64,000 bases of DNA from Saxidomus purpurata (taxonomy: Eukaryota; Mollusca; Bivalvia; Venerida; Veneridae), in contig JAFMSR010000007.1 in assembly GCA_022818135.1 (NCBI GenBank), positions 11,603,007 through 11,667,006 of the forward strand, read 5' to 3'. Below the pieces are notes generated by a model, which did not search any database, was not told where the DNA came from, and was given only the letters and a program-made list of their open reading frames with translations. A program made the translations under genes and the position numbers. Shown in pieces: positions 23,901 to 33,594 of this stretch. Each line of letters begins with the position of its first letter. Position 1 is the stretch's first letter.

Positions 23901-26900
23901 TTTCTTTTGTAGAATTGTGAAATTCCATGCATTTTGTGAATTTTGAGGCCTCCAATTGTGAAGTAATAAAATATTGCCAATTGTGAAGTAGTCAAACATT
24001 GGCCTCTGCTAAAGAAGGCAAAAAAACCCTGTCTCCCCAATTTATGTATGTTTGACCTTTCCCTACTTTAAAGTGAAAACAGTCTTTTGGCAAAAGTTGT
24101 TTGATAAAAGCATAAAACGTAGGAAGATATCCACCATGTTTCACCTTTTAAAAAAATCACATAATTCTTTGTAATCGCAGTATTTGAATTGTTGCCCTAC
24201 TTTCTGTTTATAAAATGTTCTAACACTATAAAACTAATTATTGATTCAAGGAAGTCTAAGTTAATGAATAATATATTTATTTTAGATATTCAACAATTTT
24301 AACTGGAAAATAGAACCTAGTTGAATTATCAGACTGTATCGATGCCATTTAGTTCTTCTTGTCGAGTACAGAGGGGTCATCTCAACTCAATGTCTCTTTT
24401 AAATGAAAACAGACTCCTATAGTTCTTTTTTACTTTTCAAATGTTGACAAAAGTCATGTTGTCCAATTTAATAAAGGTAAACTTAACTCTCTCTGGTTAT
24501 TATTGTTCAATGTGACGGCCCCTAGACACGCTTACTGGCGCTGTCATGTGATGAAAACAACTTTATTCGTAAAAGCAATATGGCTGACGAGATTTAAATA
24601 CCTTTCAAGGCTTTCAAAAAAAAAAAAATTCTAATAATGATAAACTTTTGGACAAGCGGGATGACGAGGAGAAACATATTTGTATGTTGTGGAGTGATTG
24701 CATGAAAGGTTACTTTATCTTCCCATTTACGATGAAATATTACGTTATGTAATGCCAGGTGACTTATTATCTTCTTGTTGACTCACGGAAACGCTTAAGG
24801 TAGCTCACTATTCTTTTCAGTGGGTGGTGTGCATGTTTTATTATTTTTCATTTCTATCTTTATACAACAGACTTTTTCCTGGTTGGGATGCCAAAATGTT
24901 GTTGTATACCAATTAGTGAATTATAATGAAGATCAGATACATTTTGATATATTATCTTGCTCGTTGACAAAAAAAAAACTGTGAGAATGAATCAGGGGAA
25001 ATAAAGCTATTTAAACATACTTTACATGACTGTCAACACACTCTGTTTCGTTTTACTGTATACTTTGAAAAATATCTGTAAAAACATGAAGGATGTCTTC
25101 AGTATCCTTTCTCCATAATAATGTGACTAATATAAAGTTTTCTTTACATTAATTATTAGTGTTAGTATATACAGAATATTATAACAGTCGGTTGATCTGC
25201 GGTGTCGTATCTTTAGAGTTGGTTGTGTAGTTCTGGGTCACACGAGAGGCGGATCCTGATCTATGCAGCCAACGAGAAAGATACACACGCAGATCAACCG
25301 ACTGTTATAATATACATTTTTAGCTCACCTGGCTACGCCAGGGTGAGCTTTTCTGATCGATGATTGTCCGTCGTCCGTCAACATTTTGATTCAAATGACA
25401 TCTCCTCTGAAACCTCTAGGCCAATGTTGATAAAACTATGCAGGAATGTTCCTTGCATGAAGCTCTACCAAAAGTGTTCAAAGAATTCCATTCCATGCAG
25501 AACTCTGGTTGCTATGGCAACAAATAGGAAAATCTTTAAAAATCTTCTTCTCTGAAACCACAAGGCCTAGAGCTTAGATATTTGGCATGTAGCATTGTCT
25601 AGTGGACCTCTACCAAGATTGTTCAAATTATGACCCCCGGGCAAAATTGATCCCGCGGGTGGGCCCTTAGTTTTTGCATAGGAATATATAGGAAAAACTT
25701 TAAAAATCTTCTTCTCTGAAACCACAAGGCCTAGAGCTTAGATATTTGGCATGTAGCATTGTCTAGTGGACCTCTACCAAGATTGTTCAAATTATGACCC
25801 CCGGGTCAAAATTGACCCCGTGGGGGTGGTCACTTAGTTTTGCATAGGCTTATATAGGAAAAAGTTTAAAAATCTTCTTCTCTGAAACCACAAGGCCTGG
25901 AGCTTAGATATTTAGCATGTAGCATTAGCTAGTGGACCTCTACCAAGATTGTTCAAATTATGACCCCCGGATCAAAATTGACCCCGCACGGGGGGTCACT
26001 TAGTTTTGCATAGGCATATATAGGAAAAACTTTAAAAATCTTCTTCTGTGAAACCACAAGGCCTAGAGCTTAGATATTTGGCATGTAGCATTGGCTAGTG
26101 GACCTCTACCAAGATTGTTAAAATTATTACCCCTTGGTCAAAATTGACCCCTTACAGGGGGTCACTTAGTTTAACATAGGTTTATATAGGAAAAAGTTAA
26201 AAAATCTTTTTCTCTGAAACCACAAGGCCTAGAGCTTAGATATTTGGCATGTAGCATTGCCTAGTAGACCTCTTAAAAGTTTGTTCAAATTATGCCCCTG
26301 GGGTCAAAATTGACCTTGCCCGTGGGGGGGGGTCACTTGTTTTACAAAGGCGTATATAGGAAAACCTATTTGGTATATAACATTATCTAGTGATCTTCCA
26401 CTAGGCAAGTGGACTTGTACCAAGGTGAGCGATATAGGGCCATCTTGGCCCTCTTGTATTATATACCTTTTACCGAATATCATATGTTAAAATTTAATAT
26501 AAATGTTAATTTGTGTCATTAATGGCAAAAATCAACATAACGCGCTATTTCGTGTCACGTTTTATATGAAGTCAGTGACGTCACTTCCTTCTTCCGTGTA
26601 TAAACAAACAACATTAATAAAAAGTAAATGCAAAATGTAAATCATCTTTCTGGTTTATTTAATGCGAAAAAGACGTTATATTCATTTGTCTTCAAATGAG
26701 ACATTAAAAAAAATGTGACGACAATGAAACTACACTTATTTTACTGCATCAGTGTGGATCTATTTTCAACTTTTAGCGAAGGAATATGATATGAATATGC
26801 ATTTGTGTACAACTTACACGGTGGACAGATAAGATATGGCTAAATCGATCTGATACGGAAAATTTGATACAGGATGTTGTATTTTACTGCACTAATACTA

Positions 26901-29900
26901 AAGAAAATTCAGATAAACATTAGTAGGTATATAATAAACTACAATATTATGGCATCCATACCAAATGAAATCCATTTTTATATGAAAGGAGAACAGGAAA
27001 ATTATAAAAAAACATGCACCCCGTCTGCTAAAAAAATAGTGTGCTGCCTTAAATCGGCATATCTTTTTACACATCGTTTTTGATAAGTATGCTAATAATC
27101 CGACTATGGTTCCACGGTTTGCATAAAACTTTGTGGAAACGAGGGTCACTAATCATTGTGATCTGCAATACACCAATTGACATTTGATAAAATTTGAAGG
27201 CGTTGTCCATTAACCACTCGCAACCAATCAGAACGCAAAGGGTTTCCGATAATTGATCACATCTTGGATGCATGATTGCATTTACACCTGACAATTGATG
27301 TATGAAACCAAACCTTTTAATTTTGTTAATTGGTTAAATGATTTCATTAGCGGCATGTTTTGAGCGTAGTGACTTGTTTGTCAGTTAATAATTGGCTTAT
27401 CACCACTGTTTGAAAAGTTTACGAATCTCTGTTTACTATAATCCTTCAGGCAATTTACCTAAGACGATAGTGACAATAGTGACAATTAACACACACTCGT
27501 GTCAACACAGTTTTGTCACCTCGGATTTGTACAGTCAATTAGACTGTACGCAATACAAATACTTTTTGCATTGTCAATATCACATGTCAGGGTATTTACC
27601 ATGTATATTTGAATTTTTGAAATGGGCTGTAGGTTGATATTTTATGAACTTCATATGCGCAGAATAAAGCCAGTGTATATACAATGTATTCATGATATCC
27701 CAACCCAGGAGTGCTATATCATTACTACTATAATTATGGGTGTAACGATAGTGGATATTGACTTATCGCGATTGTACCTATTGGGGCTCGAACCTGCAAC
27801 CTCAGGGGCAGACACCTAAACCTTTACACCACCGCTCCCCTTCTCTCGTAGTAATGATTCATGGAAAATGCTGAAATTCTTGTAATTTTACATAGTGTTT
27901 GGGAAAAGGAAAAGTATGCTATAAATCCGACAACAATTCCAAGATTTGCATAAAATTTTGAGAAAATGCAGGTCACAAATCATCTCAATCTGCAATAGAC
28001 TGTTTGACAGCTAGAAAAAATAAAGGCTTTGCCCGTTAATCGCTCTAAATCAATTAAGACCGCGATAATTCATTACCACATGCAGGTGCATGATCGAGTG
28101 TGATATATTAGTATAAACACCTGACAATCAATGTTTGAATGTTATGGTGCTGTAATGAAATCTTTTAATCATGCTAATTGGATTAATAATGATTAATTGG
28201 CGGCATGGTTGCAGAGTTATTGGCTTGCAAAGTAGAGCCTTTGTCTTTCAATTATCAGCTAATCCCTACAGTTTGAATAGTTTATGCAACAGCTGCTAAT
28301 TAATTTCTTGGCATTTACCTTTGACAATTAACACAATTGCACGTCAGCAAATCAGTTTTATCATCTAATTTCTTCCCTAATTATCACATGTCAGGGTATT
28401 GACTGCGTATATTCAAAATGGAACATAGGTTCATTAGGTTGATATTTTATGGGTTTTCAAGGATATTTTTCTTTTCAGACAAAATTTCAATTTACCAGGA
28501 GTTTTTGACAGTATCGCTGAGGCTGTAGGGTTGGGGAGTCAATACCGGGATAATGGCATGTACATGTATGCTTGTGACAAATAAATAGTCTAACACCTCT
28601 TCATCATCTTGTATACACAGTCACAGTAAAAAATCAATGCTAGTACCTTGTTGGCGCATATATAATTGAATGATGTGTGATAAAGTTTGCAGAACACACT
28701 TTGTTGTTTGATGAGGGCACACTTTTAGAAGGTCAACGATTGATTGACCAATTTTAGAGGGTCGGGCTAAGAAAGACGGCATTCCAAAATTTACAGATGT
28801 TCTGTACGGACTAAATTTTACGTTTCCGCTCAGCTTTGAATATTTTTATTTTTCTAATGGTTTTTGTTTTAACATTTTATCCCTGCTTAATGATAGGCAT
28901 AATTCAAAATTTTGTTGTTCTAAAATATGATTGTTTGGAGTTAAACTGGCATCAATTAATTCCTTTCACCTGCCTTGTGTTTGAACGGATTTCAAGCGGC
29001 CCGTCGGCAATGATATTGATAATGTAGACTGATTAACAAATGCTCTCTTAGGGCAGTTTGACATGTTAATTGGGGATACTTTGGAGGTGGGAATACAGAC
29101 AATTATGGTACATATGACTTACATTTTGACATTCAGTCGGTTTTATGAAATTTATAGAAAATTTTTGGACCAAATTATTATTAACTTTTTGTCACAGAAA
29201 TCGGTCTGACAAGTTGAAAATCGGTCCAGACCGGCAAATTTTTGGTTTTCCTGAGCCCTGATTACATTGTCTGTTAAATTTTACAAGGAATTAGACTGTT
29301 TGTCTGCATCAGTGTCACATTATTCTTAATACACTGTAATTACATCAAGTTCATTTCTGATTGTCAAGCCTTCAGTTATGCCCAAACTGCTCTGCCCCTA
29401 TAAACTCTATGCTTCCTTTCCCAATTTAAGCGCACCCTTTTTCTGCATTTCTGAAATGATTCCTTTATGAGAGAGAGATAAAACTTTCATTTAATGTTAG
29501 ATTTTCAGAACCGCGCATATTCATGCTTAGTACAGAAGTCATTGGAGTATTAAATATTATTAGGAATGGGCTTTTATCAACTTTTACGGTAATACTTTTT
29601 CTGGAAGCAGTTTTTCACTAAGATTAAAATGCAGCTGTAAGAGAAATGGATAATTACTGGATCAAAAAGATGGTGCTGCTGATAGCTTTTACATAGAAGT
29701 CTATAATCAATATCTGTATGACAAGGAAAGGTGACATCAATTTCTCGTATGTATAATGGATTTAGTCATGAAAAGCTTCACCCATAAAACATAATAGGAA
29801 GATGTACCTTGTCCTTGCTCGATCTTCAGAATAGGGGGAAAACCTGTTGTTGAAGATGTTAGAAATCCTGTCAGATGTGGTAGCAGGTAACATTGGGTAT

Positions 29901-32900
29901 GGAGAGTCAGTTGAATATATGTCTTGTCCAGAAAAAAGAAGTATTTAACAATAATTGTTTATATATAAACATAGTGTACTAGCTTCAGCAACAGTTACCA
30001 ATGGCTATTGGCTTATTGCAAAGTTTAAGTTAATCATGTATATATTCTACACTGGAAAACCTGCACAATCAGTGTGAACAGAAAGTTCTTGCAAACATAA
30101 TTTTTATTCCAGGATATTATAAATAAAATCTTTATCCAAGAGGGACACAAAAAAAAATTATTTTGTAGGATTTTCTATGTCAATTTGATATAGTTGTTAT
30201 TGGGAGTATTTTCAATTTTACTGTTATTAAAAACTGTCCACTTGTATGAATCGTTATTTGTCAGCCAGGTATAGATCACTTCTCTCACAGCTAGATACAG
30301 GGAGAAGCTTTGGGAGACAATTTCTTTATCTAGGCTGATCTTCGTTTCCTTCGTAAGGACTGTATTATATCCATCAGTCTTCACAAGATAATAATTATTC
30401 TGATCTGCAACATACAGAAGGGTGAAGGTCATGTCGTGGATCTGTCTGCCACTTCTGTTAAAAGATTTCAAATGAAGACCAAGTACATGTAAACATGATG
30501 TTTGTTTTTATGCCCCCGAAGGGTGGCATATTAAAATCGCACCGTCTGTCCGTCTGTCCGTCCGTCCGTCTGTCCGTCCGTCCGTGCGTCCCCACTTACA
30601 AATTCGTGTCCGGACTGTAACTTTGTCATGCATTGAAGGATTTTAAAAGATGGTGCTGCTGATAGCTTTTACATAGAAGTCTATAATCAATATCTGTATG
30701 AGCAGCTGACATCAATTTCCTTTATGTCTGAAAGCATTTTCATGACTTCACCCATATAAATATCTGTAGAAAGATGTCCACCTTTTCCTTGTCGATCTTC
30801 AGAATAGGGGGAAAACCTGTTGTTGAAGATGTTAGAAATCCTGTCAGATGTGGTAGCAGGTAACATTGGGTATGGAGAGTCAGTTGAATATATGTCTTGT
30901 CCAGAAAAAAGAAGTATTTAACAATAATTGTTTATATATAAACATAGTGTACTAGCTTCAGCAACAGTTACCAATGGCTATTGGCTTATTGCAAAGTTTA
31001 AGTTAATCATGTATATATTCTACACTGGAAAACCTGCACAATCAGTGTGAACAGAAAGTTCTTGCAAACATAATTTTTATTCCAGGATATTATAAATAAA
31101 ATCTTTATCCAAGAGGGACACAAAAAAAAAATTATTTTGTAGGATTTTCTATGTCAATTTGATATAGTTGTTATTGGGAGTATTTTCAATTTTGCTGTTA
31201 TTAAAAACTGTCCACTTGTATGAATCGTTATTTGTCAGCCAGGTATAGATCACTTCTCTCACAGCTAGATACAGGGAGAAGCTTTGGGAGACAATTTCTT
31301 TATCTAGGCTGATCTTCGTTTCCTTCGTAAGGACTGTATTATATCCATCAGTCTTCACAAGATAATAATTATTCTGATCTGCAACATACAGAAGGGTGAA
31401 GGGCATGTCGTGGATCTGTCTGCCACTTCTGTTAAAAGATTTCAAATGAAGACCAAGTACATGTAAACATGATGTTTGTTTTTTTGGCAAAAGAAATGCA
31501 ACTTTACCTTTCAACCTGAAAACAGTTTTGAATGAATTAGTTTATCTTAGTTTTTAACACCTGATATCGAATTATGCAAATTAAAATTTTGTGCTGCCAT
31601 TTTTCTACGAAATTAATGATTATGATTGAAAAAGCTGCGTTTCTTTTGCCTTAAAAAGAATTCCTGCGAAAAATATTTAGAAATTGAACGAATTTTTTTT
31701 TTTAGAAACTATTTTTCAGCGAAGTCTGAGGAAGAGCAACTTTGTTATATACCCTCCGAAGTTTCCAAAGTCATAGAAGCAACATGGTTCAGCATAATGC
31801 ATATACAGCTGTTTTTGGTTTATATTTAAACTACATCTGTTTGTCTATTTTCAGATTACCTGTGTCCACCTGAAGCAAACATATATGGCATAGATTTCAC
31901 ACGCTTTAAATTACGAGATATGGACAGTCAGACAGTGCTGTTTGAGGTAGCAAAGCCACCACCTTCAGGTAAATTCCATTGCTTACTTTGTAACAAAATG
32001 ACAGTCATAAAGATGGTTATTTATATTTGATGGGATTTCGTATCAAATATTTGATAATGTTCAATATCCATTCTTTCCAGTATAATTTATAAAATTGTAA
32101 ATGTGTGAATGACAAGAACTTGTTAGTCACAAGTCTTCGGAAATGAAAGAGAGCTGGACGTTGTATCTTGAAGGCAATAAAGGAGCATCTTTGTGTGGTT
32201 TTTGAAAGTTTGTGAATGTTATCTTGACTTCTTACATGATTCTTGCAGACAATGGTGAGCCAGAGTACGACCAGGATGAGATGGATCCCAACGCAGGAAG
32301 ATTTGTACGCTACCAGTTTACACCTCAGTTCCTTAAGCTGAAAACAGTTGGTGCAACGTAAGTGCTATATATATATATATAGGAGTATTTCATCAGACTC
32401 CTCTGTTTCTTTGCTGCTTTGGAAATGTAGAAAATGAAGAAGTTGTTCTTAAACAGTGTAAAGATAATATACAGTACTATACACTGCTGTGATACTTCAA
32501 ACAAATTCTCCTTCAAAACCACAAGACCAAATTTAAATCAGACTATACAGGAATGGTCCTTGGATGGTGTTCAAAGAAATGTATTCCATGCAGAACTCTG
32601 GCTGCCATGGCAACGGAAAGGAAAAACTTTAAAACTCTTCGTAAAACCAGATGACCCAGAGCTTAAACATTTGGCATGAAGCAATACCTAGTGGACCTCT
32701 ACCTAGTTGTTTTTTTTTCAAATCATGCCCCTGGGGTCAAAATTGACCATTCCATAGGGGTTGCTTGTCTGTATATAGAGTTACAGGAAAAACTTAAAAA
32801 ATCTTCTTGTTGTGACCTTGGCATGAAGGTACACAGGTGAGCAATATAGGCCTATCATGTCCCTCTTGTTTCTTTTCTAATTGTACAGCTTTGTTTATTT

Positions 32901-33594
32901 TCAGTGTAGAGTTTGTGGTTGGAGAACAGCCTGTGAGTAAGTTCAGGATGATAGAGAAACATTACTTCAAGGATCGTATGCTGAAGTGTTTTGATTTTGA
33001 ATTCGGTTTCTGTATACCACACAGTCGCAACACAGTAGAACATATATATGAGTTCCCACAGATGGATCAGAATGAAAGTATGGTCTTTAGTTTTCCTTCT
33101 AAATATACCTTTATACAAGCTGAGAGTAAATTTGAGAAATGTTCATTATGTCTCTCCCCACTTCTGTATCATTATGTTTGCATAATCTGACATGTACATA
33201 TGGCTACAATGTATCAGTTTTGGATTGACCAAACCATGTTTAAAAAGTAAATTTAATATTTGCCAGAAAAGAGAATTATCCTGCTGCCCTCTCCACACCT
33301 TCACCACATGAAAATCAAAAACCATGATAGCTGTTTTTGTTGAAAAGAAAAAAAAACATTCAATGTATGTGTATACATATGCAGAATATCCTTGTATTAG
33401 TAAATTGCATATAACCTTGATTTCAGCTGATAAACATACTTTTCATCTTCCTCTTAATTCATGTGTATCTTTTTGTTTCAGTACAAGAAATGATAGATTG
33501 TCCATATGAAACACGATCAGATAGTTACTACTTTGTGGAGGACAAACTTATTATGCATAATAAAGCAGATTATGCTTACAATGGTGGTACCTGA
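14753..33594 (+). CDS. UNC119: UNC119 lipid-binding chaperone, complete five-exon gene
   Basis: UNC119 proteins bind the N-terminal myristoyl group of cargo such as ciliary and Src-family proteins in a beta-sandwich pocket, and release it on ARL3-GTP (known for the family). Exons 14753-14909, 31855-31968, 32249-32357, 32905-33077 and 33482-33594 join in frame to 221 residues, close to the roughly 240 of human UNC119. All introns are GT-AG. Diagnostic blocks are [86 protein letters not shown] and [18 protein letters not shown]. The basic, low-complexity N-terminus (KKKGGG) is the usual variable part. The start is the first ATG of exon 1. Intron 1 is about 17 kb and transposon-rich; introns 2-4 are short. 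I am sure of the family; whether the gene is closer to UNC119A or B is moot for an invertebrate. Confidence 0.95.
14910..15222. other. Start of UNC119 intron 1, nothing recognised
   Basis: Between the exon 1 donor and the left end of the long-arm transposon I see no repeat or coding signal I can name. Confidence 0.5.
15223..15407. repeat. Outer part of left inverted arm
   Basis: Pairs with 20918-21116. It includes the internal near-palindrome CCGGAATCGGTTTTCGATTA. Confidence 0.8.
15407..16151. mobile_element. Pearl/Helitron-like non-autonomous element, family 1
   Basis: Perfect 11-bp terminal inverted repeats TGTGTCGCCCT (15407-15417) and AGGGCGACACA (16141-16151). The 5' end folds (GTCGCC...GGCGAT) and is followed by a GTCTGTCGGTCTGTGCG microsatellite. 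Four core units of roughly 145-160 bp follow, each with TTGGCTATAACTTTGCC or a part of it and AGGTCAAGGTCAT-like blocks. Just outside the right end is a hairpin, GTGTTCTACTGAACAC, so the true end may be near 16180. The layout matches the bivalve pearl/CvA elements, thought to be non-autonomous Helitrons. It interrupts the left arm of the larger transposon. Confidence 0.65.
16152..17686. other. Rest of the insertion in the left arm, unidentified
   Basis: Two short frames (17165-17449 and 17486-17668) show no family resemblance I can name. The GC content is raised at 16380-16760, with repeated CGCCG and TCGATAG words. This could be a second inserted element; its ends are not clear, though CATCTAG just before 17687 resembles a Helitron CTRR end. 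Confidence 0.4.
17687..17851. repeat. Inner part of left inverted arm
   Basis: Starts GTTTATAGTTAAATATG and ends CATAAGC. Pairs with 20734-20917 on the right, which has an extra duplicated CAGAATCATTT block. Confidence 0.8.
18171..18660 (+). pseudogene. MULE-like transposase C-terminal remnant
   Basis: A frame of 119 residues (18171-18530) carries [20 protein letters not shown] followed by [16 protein letters not shown]. This resembles the conserved N-x-x-E-S-x-N segment near the end of the MULE transposase core. A frameshift near 18485-18495 is needed to continue into [11 protein letters not shown] and a basic tail ([11 protein letters not shown]). An upstream stop (TGA just before 18171) and the missing DDE region show that it is dead. 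It sits between the long inverted arms, as expected for the transposase of that element. A host gene derived from such a transposase is less likely given the breaks. Confidence 0.55.
18905..19012. repeat. Two-copy direct repeat of about 50 bp
   Basis: GAAGTAGTATTATAGAAT, followed by ATTTAAAGACACTGT and AAAACAG, occurs twice in a row. Confidence 0.7.
19145..19350. repeat. Two diverged tandem units of about 130 bp
   Basis: AACT(C/T)(A/G)GCTACTTACCC, then TTTGGGAAGCAACT and GCTGAGCC, occur in two consecutive units. Confidence 0.65.
19377..20158. mobile_element. Pearl/Helitron-like element, family 2
   Basis: Starts with the hairpin TGCCCCCGAAGGGTGGCATA, then a CCGTCCGTCTGTGCGTCC microsatellite. 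Four core units of 170-180 bp follow, each with GTGTCCGGACTGTAACT, TGTCTAGCACATCAAG, CGTGCAAGACCCA and AAAGGTCAAGGTCACACTT. It ends AGCTCTTGTTTT. Unit marks (TCAAGGTCA) are at 19562, 19732, 19910 and 20090. Fragments of the same family occur at 30511-30647 and 37988-38475. Confidence 0.7.
20734..21116. repeat. Right inverted arm of the long-arm transposon
   Basis: Intact arm of about 380 bp, reverse complementary to the two parts of the left arm. Because this arm is continuous, it shows where the left one was interrupted (between GAGTTTTT and GTTTATAG). Confidence 0.82.
21117..22114. other. Intron stretch, nothing recognised
   Basis: No gene or repeat could be defined. A GC-rich patch at 21640-21960 resembles in word content the unidentified patch at 16380-16760. 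Confidence 0.45.
22115..23084. mobile_element. Pearl/Helitron-like element, family 3
   Basis: Starts AGCTTGACTTTTCGAAGAAA, then GGAGCTGTCCTACTCGCCC. Core units of about 170-200 bp with AAGTTTTTCGTACCA, ACCATCATGA and AACTCTGTCAAGG follow. It ends with the hairpin GCTGTCCTACTGACAGC and CTCTTGTTT. Related fragments occur at 33850-34060 and 63480-63930. Confidence 0.68.
23744..23823. repeat. Perfectly foldable hairpin with ~35-bp arms
   Basis: The left arm (GTACTCCCTGG...AGTTACTTCCC...AGATACAG) pairs with the right arm (GTATCTGTAAGGGGAGGTAACT...CGGGAGTTAC) around a loop of about 8 bases. The inner GTTACCTCCC word also appears alone elsewhere in the window. Confidence 0.6.
23825..25174. other. 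Intron stretch, nothing recognised
   Basis: AT-rich, without a supported gene, RNA or defined repeat. Confidence 0.5.
25175..25313. repeat. Compact foldback element with 26-bp perfect arms
   Basis: TATTATAACAGTCGGTTGAT plus CTGCG on the left is exactly reverse-complemented on the right (25288-25313). Weaker pairing runs inward to 25214 and 25277. An inner GTTGGTTG/CAACGAG pairing suggests a second stem. There is no open frame. It is either a small MITE or a hairpin RNA source. Confidence 0.65.
25321..26457. mobile_element. Pearl/Helitron-like element, family 4 (AGCTCACC)
   Basis: Starts with the hairpin TAGCTCACCTGGCTACGCCA + GGGTGAGCT, then CCGTCGTCCGTC. Next are four to five tandem units of about 166 bp (starts near 25527, 25691, 25858, 26026, 26190) with CTGAAACCACAAGGCCTAGA, GGCATGTAGCATT and CAAATTATGACCCC. 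It ends in GAGCGATATA and the hairpin GGGCCATCTTGGCCCTCTTG. Other copies are at 32500-32872, 42673-42905, 42906-43714 and a tail at about 62463-62508. Confidence 0.7.
26458..27084. other. Intron stretch, nothing recognised
   Basis: AT-rich; short frames only. Confidence 0.5.
27085..27650. repeat. Old direct duplication, unit 1
   Basis: Shares ordered blocks with 27915-28450, such as TTTGCATAAAA, TCTGCAATA, ACACCTGACAAT, TATCACATGTCAGGGTATT and TAGGTTGATATTTTATG. The overall order is kept while the DNA between the blocks has diverged. Confidence 0.6.
27770..27842 (-). repeat. tRNA-like SINE head
   Basis: On the minus strand, GGGGAGCGGTGGTGTAAAGG is an A-box-like start and GCAGGTTCGAGCCCC is a good B box. 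It sits between the two units of the old duplication. Confidence 0.6.
27915..28450. repeat. Old direct duplication, unit 2
   Basis: Second unit, same order of conserved blocks as 27085-27650. No open frame is shared, so any conserved role would be non-coding. Confidence 0.6.
28451..29668. other. Intron stretch, nothing recognised
   Basis: Short frames only. A GGTCTGAC/CGGTCCAGACCGG patch lies at 29200-29240. Confidence 0.5.
29669..30510. repeat. Recent duplication, copy 1
   Basis: Begins GATGGTGCTGCTGATAGCTT and ends CATGATGTTTGTTTTT. It matches 30646-31487 almost base for base from about 29805 onward. The first ~135 bp have clearly diverged. Confidence 0.85.
30175..30469 (-). CDS. Unidentified coding exon, copy 1
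   Basis: A minus-strand open frame of about 98 residues, with [20 protein letters not shown] and [20 protein letters not shown]. It differs from the copy at 31149-31428 at only one residue I can see (DMTF versus DMPF). Upstream, TCTTTTAACAG resembles a 3' splice site; downstream, GGAATAAAAATT contains a polyadenylation-type AATAAA. I do not recognise the family. It lies inside UNC119 intron 1 on the opposite strand. The matching second exon of this copy is broken, so this copy may be a pseudogene. Confidence 0.4.
30511..30647. mobile_element. Pearl-like family 2, 5' fragment between the duplication copies
   Basis: The hairpin TGCCCCCGAAGGGTGGCATA and a long run of CCGTCTGTCCGTC precede the first part of a core unit. 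The fragment then fuses directly to the start of duplication copy 2. Confidence 0.75.
30687..30895 (-). CDS. Unidentified coding exon B, copy 2
   Basis: After a pyrimidine-rich TTCTTTTTTCTGGACAAG acceptor-like sequence, a minus-strand frame of about 68 residues reads [20 protein letters not shown], then [15 protein letters not shown] and [17 protein letters not shown] before a stop. The composition is protein-like, but I cannot name the family. The equivalent in copy 1 has lost the frame after SEDR. The order on the minus strand is exon A (31428-31149), then this segment. Confidence 0.4.
31149..31428 (-). CDS. Unidentified coding exon A, copy 2
   Basis: Starts after an acceptor-like TCTTTTAACAG and stays open to a TAG. 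The product includes [20 protein letters not shown] and [20 protein letters not shown]. The frame also runs open upstream to 31514, so the true 5' boundary is unsure. No donor is convincing at its 3' end, and an AATAAA follows, so it may be a terminal exon. The function is unknown. Confidence 0.42.
31855..31968 (+). CDS. UNC119: UNC119 exon 2
   Basis: Acceptor TCTATTTTCAG, donor TTCAG|GTAAAT. Encodes [20 protein letters not shown] and on to the PPPS segment; it opens and closes in phase 1. Confidence 0.93.
32249..32357 (+). CDS. UNC119: UNC119 exon 3
   Basis: Acceptor TTCTTGCAG, donor CAAC|GTAAGT. Encodes the [14 protein letters not shown] strand and the LKTVGA turn of the beta-sandwich. Confidence 0.94.
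32500..32872. mobile_element. Pearl-like family 4 fragment in UNC119 intron 3
   Basis: Contains AGACCAAATTTAAATCAG, CCATGCAGAACTCTGGCTG, AGCAATACCTAGTGGACC and GGGGTCAAAATTGACC, as in the copy at 25321. It ends GTGAGCAATATAGGCC...CCCTCTTGTTTC, about 32 bp before exon 4. It lacks the 5' hairpin. Confidence 0.7.
32905..33077 (+). CDS. UNC119: UNC119 exon 4
   Basis: Acceptor TTTATTTTCAG, donor GAAA|GTATGG. Encodes [20 protein letters not shown] to the [12 protein letters not shown] segment. Confidence 0.94.
33482..33594 (+). CDS. UNC119: UNC119 exon 5 and stop
   Basis: Acceptor TTTTTGTTTCAG. Encodes [20 protein letters not shown] through [12 protein letters not shown] and TGA. Confidence 0.94.

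Larger units (their letters stand above)
30646..31487. repeat. Recent duplication, copy 2
   Basis: Second copy, same orientation, with both minus-strand coding segments open. Confidence 0.85.

Noticed and set aside
25321..26457. CRISPR-like array, because of regular repeats
   Set aside because: Units of about 166 bp without short-repeat/unique-spacer structure, in an animal intron; it is a transposon core.
32434..32679. 81-residue frame in UNC119 intron 3
   Set aside because: Lies inside a pearl-type element and not in phase with exons 3 and 4.
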